Source: JBDNJM01 sp041687755 (GTDB lineage Bacteria > Planctomycetota > UBA1135 > GCA-002686595). From it: a stretch of DNA of 10,373 nt. Where the stretch lies: the NCBI GenBank assembly GCA_041687755.1, contig JBDNJM010000168.1, positions 1 through 10,373 of the forward strand, given 5' to 3'. Positions 5,911 to 10,373 of this stretch are shown here, piece after piece. Positions within the stretch are counted from its first letter, which is position 1, and each line of letters opens with the position of its first letter. Both the position numbers and the translations under genes were made by a program. A model generated the notes under the pieces. It ran no database searches. It saw only the letters and a program-made list of their open reading frames with translations, and was not told the DNA's origin.

Positions 5911-5930
5911 GGGCTGCGACGGGCTGCGAC
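5911..5930 (+). repeat. 10-bp tandem duplication
   Basis: GGGCTGCGAC occurs twice in direct succession (5911-5920 and 5921-5930), just before the 9-bp G-rich array. It is probably a replication-slippage product in a G-rich spacer. Confidence 0.85.
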
Positions 5931-5935
5931 GTGGT

Positions 5936-5962
5936 GGGAGGGGTGGGAGGGGTGGGAGGGGT
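5936..5962 (+). repeat. G-rich 9-bp tandem array, predicted G-quadruplex
   Basis: Three perfect copies of GGGAGGGGT give six runs of three or four G separated by single A or T residues, more than a quadruplex needs, with very short loops. A G8 run lies upstream (5896-5903). The array sits between the cysC terminator and the putative promoter of the 115-aa gene, so it could affect transcription of that gene. Confidence 0.8.
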
Positions 5963-5978
5963 GGCTCGCGCATGTCGT

Positions 5979-6008
5979 TTGAATGTCGACTGGCAGCCTG
6001 CGTAGAGT
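5979..6008 (+). promoter_or_regulatory. Possible sigma-70 promoter
   Basis: TTGAAT (5979-5984) and TAGAGT (6003-6008) are separated by 18 bp and each match the housekeeping consensus at 4 of 6 positions. Transcription would begin near 6015, leaving a leader of about 60 nt before ATG 6077. This placement disfavours the alternative upstream ATG at 5972. It is supported by position only. Confidence 0.35.
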
Positions 6009-6076
6009 CTGACCTCGCTCCGCGCCCGCGCCTCGGGCTCCGCAGGACCTTTCGCCCCACTGAACGGGATACCCCT

Positions 6077-6424
6077 ATGGATTGGCTCTCTTCGATGCTA
6101 TTCACCTTTCGGAGCCCCGAGCAGCAGGTGCGGGATGGGTTGCTCACGGTTCACCGCGCGCGCGATGCCCGCCACGAACGCAACACCAATCGACGTCGCG
6201 GGCGGACGACGCGGCAGACTCGGCGCGTCCAGGACCTGGAGCAGGAGGTCGAGGAGCTGAAGTCCTACGTGGCCGCACTGACGCGACTCATGGTCCAGAA
6301 GGGCACCTTCGAGTCGGACGAGGTGGCCGAGCTGATTCAGGTTATCGACGACGGCATCGCTGGGCGTGAGAACGGCCCAGCTGTGCAAGTGGACGGTGTC
6401 GAGCAGGGCGGGGGTCGCTCATGA
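6077..6424 (+). CDS. Small coiled-coil protein of unknown function
   Basis: This encodes 115 aa from ATG 6077. An in-frame ATG at 5972 is rejected because it overlaps the likely promoter and adds a low-complexity stretch. A short hydrophobic N-terminus (MDWLSSMLFTF) is followed by a strongly basic segment (about 27-50: HRAR, RHERNTNRRRGR). A heptad-like coiled coil follows (about 50-72: VQDLEQEVEELKSYVAAL), then a small motif LTRLMVQKGTFESDEVAELI (68-87). That motif (Leu-rich helix, KG turn, acidic helix) recurs in the C-terminus of the damaged gene immediately downstream. The C-terminal tail is Gly-rich and looks disordered. The leader is C-rich without a Shine-Dalgarno. The stop overlaps the next ATG as ATGA. 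The family is not recognised; multimerisation through the coiled coil is the main structural prediction. Confidence 0.7.
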   Translation: MDWLSSMLFTFRSPEQQVRDGLLTVHRARDARHERNTNRRRGRTTRQTRRVQDLEQEVEELKSYVAALTRLMVQKGTFESDEVAELIQVIDDGIAGRENGPAVQVDGVEQGGGRS

Positions 6425-6678
6425 CGGGCAAGAATTGGAGCAGGCTCGCGCTCAACGAGGATGTCCAGCGCAACGGCAATCGCCTCCGGACCGTGCAGAG
6501 CGGCGCGAGCGCGAGCGCTCACATGACTTGGAGCGCCGACTCGAGCGCCTGGAACACTCGCTCCTGATCGAGCGTGTTCGCAACGCCCAGCCTCCTGCGG
6601 GTCCTGGAGTCCAAGGGTCTGCTCGGCGAGAGAGAGCCGCTGCAGCTGGACACGGAGACCGGCGGGCGGGCCGAGTAG
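6421..6678 (+). pseudogene. Frameshifted relative of the upstream coiled-coil gene
   Basis: ATG 6421 overlaps the upstream stop (ATGA), which normally signals translational coupling. Read straight, the frame gives 48 aa and stops at TGA 6565. Protein-like segments continue across frames: frame A from 6421 (MTGKNWSRLALNEDVQRNGN), then the -1 frame from about 6495 to 6590 (a charged coiled coil including HDLERRLERLEHSLLIERVR), then frame A again (SLLRVLESKGLLGEREPL) to TAG 6676. The last part mirrors the upstream protein's LTRLMVQKG motif. The simplest reading is an intact gene of about 85 codons carrying one lost and one gained base, through decay or sequencing error. No obvious slippery heptamer supports programmed frameshifting. 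A true 48-aa product is the alternative. Confidence 0.5.
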
Positions 6679-7114
6679 CCCTCGGCCCTGGCTCGGGTGC
6701 TCAGCTCAGGCTCGGAAGCGGTTCGACGGGAGGGGCTTCCGGAGCTGCCGGTCCAGTCAGGGGCTCGATTTCCAGGCATGGTCTGCAACCTCGGCGCTCT
6801 CGCGGGGTCCCTGGGTGGAGGGGGGGGCGGGTGCGTGCGAGATTTCTGTGGAGCGCCGCACGCGTGGTCCCAGTTCCTGCCTCTGGGTCCACTGCATGGA
6901 CCGATCCCCGCACTAGTACTCCCGCTGCGTGGGGCAGCTCTCGACAGGTCGCCTCGGGCCACGACAAGGTCCCAGGGCCGGGTGCAGAAGGCCATCGAGT
7001 CCGGGGCCCGCCGTGCGATCATGACACAGAGCTAGAAGCAGCTGTCCGTGTGCTCGCACCTCAGCGCTGCTCAGCAGTCGTGCCTGCGGTCGGCGCATTT
7101 TGCTCACCTCCCCA
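6679..7114 (+). other. Region without a recognised gene
   Basis: These 436 bp hold only open frames with irregular composition (for example 6697-7035, with a poly-Gly stretch) and no recognisable domain. A G8 tract at 6820-6827, flanked by further G runs, could form a quadruplex. The last 80 bp should hold the promoter of the large secreted protein, but no convincing -35/-10 pair is seen. The AT-poor sequence is broken only by ATTTTG (7097-7102). Confidence 0.5.
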
Positions 7115-9526
7115 ATGAATCGGAAGCTCCTCCTCGGCGGCTTGGTTGTCTCGATGTTCCTTGGAGCTGCTGTGCCTGCTGGGCTCGCTCAGGTTCCCGG
7201 CGGGCCGATCTCAGGGCCCCAGGGTGAGGCGCGCGCGCTGCGGACGACGCTGGTCGAGTCCGACTTCGCAGGCTTGGCGCCAGGGACCCAGGCGCCTTGG
7301 ACGGCGACTTCCGAGCTGCTCGGGCAGCTGGCCTTCGATGGCTGGGCGCACGGTCCGGGCTCGATGCCCGTGGACTCGATCGATGACGCGTTCGGGTTCA
7401 AGTTCGCCGGCACCACGGAGGCTTCGAGCTTCGCTGCATCGCAGGCGAACGGGCACTACGTCAGCGCGACGCTGCGGGCGCGGTACGGTCGCCGGATCGA
7501 TCTCTCGAGCGCGCGGCTCAGCTTCAGCATCGATCGCGAGACCTGGTTCGCGGCGCGACACTACGCGCTCTTCACCAGCGCCGACGGGTTCGCGTCTGGC
7601 GCTGAACTCTTCGACTCCGGGAGCCTCGCGAACAACCTGCTGGCGCCCGAGGAGTTCTCGTTTTTTTTCCCTGCTGAAGGTTACGAGTCCGTCAGCGGCC
7701 CCCTGGAGATCCGCATCTACGCCTGGGAGTTCGGCTACCTTGAGCACCTGACCTCGCTGAGCGGGTTCCGGATCGAGCGCGGGGTGCCGACCTCGACGCT
7801 GGATCTGACGGGCGCCCCGGGCGGGACGGTCTTCTCGGAGCCCGAAGACGCGTTCTACGCGACCGGAACCGAGCTCGAGGTCTTTGCGGTGCCGCAGCCG
7901 GGCTTCAAGTTCGCCGGCTGGATGGGGGACCTCCAAGGGTTCGGGAACCCGCGTCGCATCGTGCTCGATGCGGACAAGTCTGTGCAGGCCCAGTTCACTC
8001 CGGTCGTGCCGGCTCCGATGCAGCTCGGCACGAACCTCGGCGAGGTCGCCGACTGGTCCACCGACTGGCCCTTCATCGACCTGCACCAGCGCATCCGGCC
8101 CTGGGCGACGCGGGCTGTGGACGGCAGCGGGCCCTGGGACTCGGAATTCCACGACGAGCTGCCCGTGGACGCGGACGGCTGGCCGACCGAGGTGCCTTTT
8201 CTCGCCCCTAACGGTGCCCTGCACTACGCCCACACGATCCTCTCTGCGACCCAGGAGGCCGGCCTGTATCGGCTGAGCTACGAGGGCACCGGCGAGCTCT
8301 GGTTCGAGCGTCAGCTGGACCCGGTTTCCTATCCCATTCCGACGGGCGGCCCCCAGGTCTGGGAGTTCAGCCTGGGCGCGGGGGAGACGGTCGCCTACGA
8401 AATTCGTTCGAGCGATGCGCTCGACCCTTTGCGCGACTTCACGCTCGTTCACGAGCAGCACTGGTCCGCCGATCCGGCCCAGGTGTTTGACCCGCTCTTC
8501 CTCCAGCGCCTAGAACCGTTCAGTCTGCTGCGCTTCATGGACTGGGCGCGCACCAACGCTTCGCAGCTGGTCGATTGGTCCGACCGTACGCTGCCCGCGG
8601 ACGCGTCCCAGGCCCAGGTCCACGGCGCCTCCTACGAGCGCATGATCGAGCTGGCCAACCTGACGGGCTCCGACGTCTGGTTCTGCGTTCCGCACCAGGC
8701 GACCGACGCCTTCGTGAGCGAGCTCGCGGCGCTCATCTACCAGGATCTACACCCTGCGGCCACCGTTTACGTCGAGTACTCCAACGAGACCTGGAACACG
8801 GCCGGCAAGTTCCCCCAGACGATCTACGTTCAGGACCAGGGCGAACTCTTGGGTCTGGACGCGAACCGCTGGCAGGCGGGGCACGACTTCGTCGCCCAGC
8901 GTTCGCTGGCCGTCTGGCATCTGTTCGAGGATGAGTTCGGTCTGGAAGCCGAGCGCCTCGTGCGCGTGCTGGGCGGCCACGCCGCGAACGCGGACACGAC
9001 AGCCCAGCGCATCTCCTCGTTCAACGACCCCGCGATCAATCCGGGCTTCGAGCAACCGGATGTCCTGGCGATCGCCCCGTACTTCGGCGACAACTTCACG
9101 CCTGAGACGCTGCCGCCGATCGCGCTCGCGTACCCGCTCGTGGACGACCTCGTGGGGGACCTGAGCACCGCGGCGATCGCCCTGGCGGCGACCGAGATCC
9201 TCCTGCAGCAGGAGCTGGCCCGCTCGCAGGGCTGGGACCTCGTCGCCTACGAGGGCGGCCAGCACTTCGTCGGCATCCTCGGAGCCGAGAACGACGAGAC
9301 GTTGACCGACCTGCTGATCCAGTCCAACGAAGATCCGCGCATGTACCTGCGCTACCTCGAGTACCTGGACATGCTCGCGGAGCTTGGCGTCGGCCTGTTT
9401 GCGAACTTCACCTATTGCGGTGAGTGGAGCAAGTGGGGCACCTGGGGCACCCTGCGCGTGCAGGACCAGCCCCTGGCGGAGGCCCACAAGTACCGCGCGC
9501 TGATCGACTGGAACGCGGGCAACTGA
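7115..9526 (+). CDS. Secreted glycosidase-like multidomain protein (clan GH-A-like, InlB-type repeat)
   Basis: This encodes 803 aa from ATG 7115. An in-frame TTG at 7100 would only add MLTSP before the signal peptide. MNRKLLLGGLVVSMFLGAAVPAGLA is a classical signal sequence, probably cut after LAQ or nearby, with no lipobox. Residues about 40-222 form a beta-rich region (SFSIDRETWFAARHYALFTS, then LEIRIYAWEFG), perhaps a carbohydrate-binding jelly roll. Residues about 229-296 match a divergent InlB/Listeria-type repeat (GGTV...FKFAGWMGDL...KSVQAQF). The remaining 500 residues look like a TIM-barrel glycoside hydrolase: LRFMDWARTN (472-481), VEYSNETWN (553-561) with N557-E558 as acid/base, and VAYEGGQH (710-717) with Glu713 as candidate nucleophile. 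These positions are as in clan GH-A. The family and polysaccharide substrate are not identified. There is no C-terminal anchor or sorting signal. A T8 tract lies at 7661-7668. Confidence 0.85.
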   Translation: MNRKLLLGGLVVSMFLGAAVPAGLAQVPGGPISGPQGEARALRTTLVESDFAGLAPGTQAPWTATSELLGQLAFDGWAHGPGSMPVDSIDDAFGFKFAGTTEASSFAASQANGHYVSATLRARYGRRIDLSSARLSFSIDRETWFAARHYALFTSADGFASGAELFDSGSLANNLLAPEEFSFFFPAEGYESVSGPLEIRIYAWEFGYLEHLTSLSGFRIERGVPTSTLDLTGAPGGTVFSEPEDAFYATGTELEVFAVPQPGFKFAGWMGDLQGFGNPRRIVLDADKSVQAQFTPVVPAPMQLGTNLGEVADWSTDWPFIDLHQRIRPWATRAVDGSGPWDSEFHDELPVDADGWPTEVPFLAPNGALHYAHTILSATQEAGLYRLSYEGTGELWFERQLDPVSYPIPTGGPQVWEFSLGAGETVAYEIRSSDALDPLRDFTLVHEQHWSADPAQVFDPLFLQRLEPFSLLRFMDWARTNASQLVDWSDRTLPADASQAQVHGASYERMIELANLTGSDVWFCVPHQATDAFVSELAALIYQDLHPAATVYVEYSNETWNTAGKFPQTIYVQDQGELLGLDANRWQAGHDFVAQRSLAVWHLFEDEFGLEAERLVRVLGGHAANADTTAQRISSFNDPAINPGFEQPDVLAIAPYFGDNFTPETLPPIALAYPLVDDLVGDLSTAAIALAATEILLQQELARSQGWDLVAYEGGQHFVGILGAENDETLTDLLIQSNEDPRMYLRYLEYLDMLAELGVGLFANFTYCGEWSKWGTWGTLRVQDQPLAEAHKYRALIDWNAGN

Positions 9527-9531
9527 CCGGG

Positions 9532-9546
9532 GCAGGACTCTCCTGC
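9532..9546 (+). terminator. Weak hairpin after the secreted-protein gene
   Basis: GCAGGA (9532-9537) and TCCTGC (9541-9546) pair around CTC, 5 bp after the stop codon. A further imperfect stem (GGTCT/AGACC) follows. No T tract is present, so terminator function is only possible. Confidence 0.3.
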
Positions 9547-9660
9547 GGTCTGCACCGGCAGAGACCACAGCCGTCCGGAGCGGCCCCTCGGGCGGACGCG
9601 CTGCATTCGGTTCGTTTCTGCCGGCGGAGCGGCGTCGGTGCCGCCGCCTCCGATCGAAGC

Positions 9661-10223
9661 CCTATTCCGGCGCTGGGCCGGGTCTGGATCCTGCCGGCCC
9701 GCCGGGCGCTGTGGATCCCGGCGCTGCAGGACGACGAGGTCACGGCGTTCGGGCGCGTTCGGGTGCGGACGCTGTACGTGCGACCGGACCTGCCGGGCCG
9801 GCTTGCGCGAGGCGCCCGTGGTCCTCGGGGTTTAGGGCTCCTGCGGGAGTTGATCCACGCAACCTGCGAGCGGGGGATGCCGCGCGACGACTCGACGACG
9901 CGCCGGCGGAGCAGTGGCTCGTGGGCGTTCTCCTGGACGAACTCCGGGCGGCGCCCGAATGCGGCTCGAGCTGCCGGAGCCCAGGGACGAGCGAGGGCGC
10001 AGCGTGGCGGGTGTTGGATGCGCCCGGCGTGCAAGCGACGCTGGCCCAGCTGTCGGAGGGCTCAGGCGGCAGCCCTCGCACGATCGAGCGGCTGTTCTGC
10101 TCGGAGACCGAGACGAGTTTCGGACGTTGGCGCCAGCAGGTCCGGTTGATGCACGCGGTGCGCCTGCTCTGCGACGGGGTCAGCGTGACAGAGGCGGAGC
10201 TCGAGGTGGGCACCTTGAACTGA
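9661..10223 (+). pseudogene. AraC-family transcriptional regulator, degraded
   Basis: Pieces of an AraC-type regulator appear in order but in changing frames. Cupin-like sensor part: GRVWILPARRALWIPAL and VRVRTLYVRPDLPG (9661 to about 9800). In a second frame LREAPVVLGV (9803-9832), ending at TAG 9833. In the first frame again LLRELIHATCERG (from 9838). In a third frame DDAPAEQWLVGVLLDELRAAPE (to about 9958). In the second frame MRLELPEPRDERGRSVAGV (9959 to about 10015). Last, in the third frame, the first helix-turn-helix with SPRTIERLFCSETETSFGRW and QQVRLMHAVRLL, ending VTEAELEVGTLN at TGA 10221. Five frame changes and loss of the second helix-turn-helix (the usual GYxSxSAF region) show a decayed gene. 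The missing N-terminal sensor sequence is not visible upstream. Multiple sequencing errors are the less likely alternative. Confidence 0.8.
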
Positions 10224-10373
10224 CCTGCCCTAGTGTTGTTCAGCGTCAACCCACGGCCCAGCTACCCCGTTCCGAACTCGGCTTACGCCGGTCTTCGACC
10301 TGTACCCGTCACGCGGTCGAGTCCGAAACCGAAGCCAGTTCCTTGTTCGAGCCCCCTCTTGTCCCCACCGGGC
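10224..10373. other. Right end, nothing recognised
   Basis: The final 150 bp contain no convincing gene, no repeat and no continuation of the AraC pseudogene in any frame. TTCCGAACTCGG (10270-10281) faintly recalls 5S rRNA, but the flanks do not fit. Confidence 0.4.

Noticed and set aside
5936..5962. CRISPR-like or iteron array
   Set aside because: The units are contiguous 9-mers of G with no spacers, and no replication initiator gene is nearby.
6366..7118. 250-aa plus-strand open frame
   Set aside because: Only a short part (about 6495-6590) looks protein-like and is treated as one segment of the frameshifted gene. The rest is irregular low-complexity sequence.
7211..8461. 416-aa minus-strand open frame opposite the secreted protein
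   Set aside because: It has Arg/Glu-rich shadow composition, while the plus strand carries a clear signal peptide and domains. The same applies to 4215-5108 and 8747-9568.
10250..10373. 5S rRNA or tRNA at the right end
   Set aside because: TTCCGAACTCGG resembles a 5S segment, but the surrounding sequence and helices do not match, and no cloverleaf could be formed.

Overview
The window is high-GC bacterial DNA. Short lipoproteins, a sulfatase-fold enzyme beside sulfate-activation genes, scarce Shine-Dalgarno sequences and a large secreted glycosidase-like protein suggest a Planctomycetota-type organism. That is inference from style and content; no rRNA or other taxonomic marker is present.

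Layout. (1) 1-116: a perfect 32-bp inverted repeat with a 3-nt loop, followed by a TGCCTGGCACC quasi-palindrome. (2) 117-2146, minus strand: three small predicted lipoproteins. The two distal ones (117-635 and 800-1294) are tandem paralogues. (3) 2147-2498: a divergent control region with 11-bp direct repeats, several inverted repeats and long C tracts. (4) 2499-5803, plus strand: a 73-aa ribbon-helix-helix regulator, ATP sulfurylase (sat), an alkaline-phosphatase/sulfatase-fold enzyme with Thr at the nucleophile position, and APS kinase (cysC), closed by a strong terminator-like hairpin. (5) 5893-6678: a G-quadruplex-prone 9-bp repeat array, a likely promoter, a 115-aa coiled-coil protein and an overlapping, frameshifted relative of it. 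(6) 6679-7114: no convincing gene. (7) 7115-9526: a secreted 803-aa multidomain protein (jelly-roll-like N-terminus, InlB-type repeat, clan GH-A-like catalytic region). (8) 9661-10223: a heavily frameshifted, truncated AraC-family pseudogene. (9) 10224-10373: nothing recognised.

How the genes work together. Sat makes APS from sulfate and ATP, and CysC phosphorylates APS to PAPS. No PAPS reductase or sulfite reductase is in the window, so the PAPS may serve sulfation of polymers as well as, or instead of, cysteine synthesis. The sulfatase-fold protein lies between the two enzymes and is probably tied to sulfate-ester or nucleotide-phosphate chemistry, but its reaction is unknown. The ribbon-helix-helix protein is the natural candidate regulator of the cassette and perhaps of the divergent lipoprotein genes, with the 11-bp repeats as its possible operator. 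The most novel-looking items are this cassette with its repeat-rich control region, and the secreted glycosidase-like protein.
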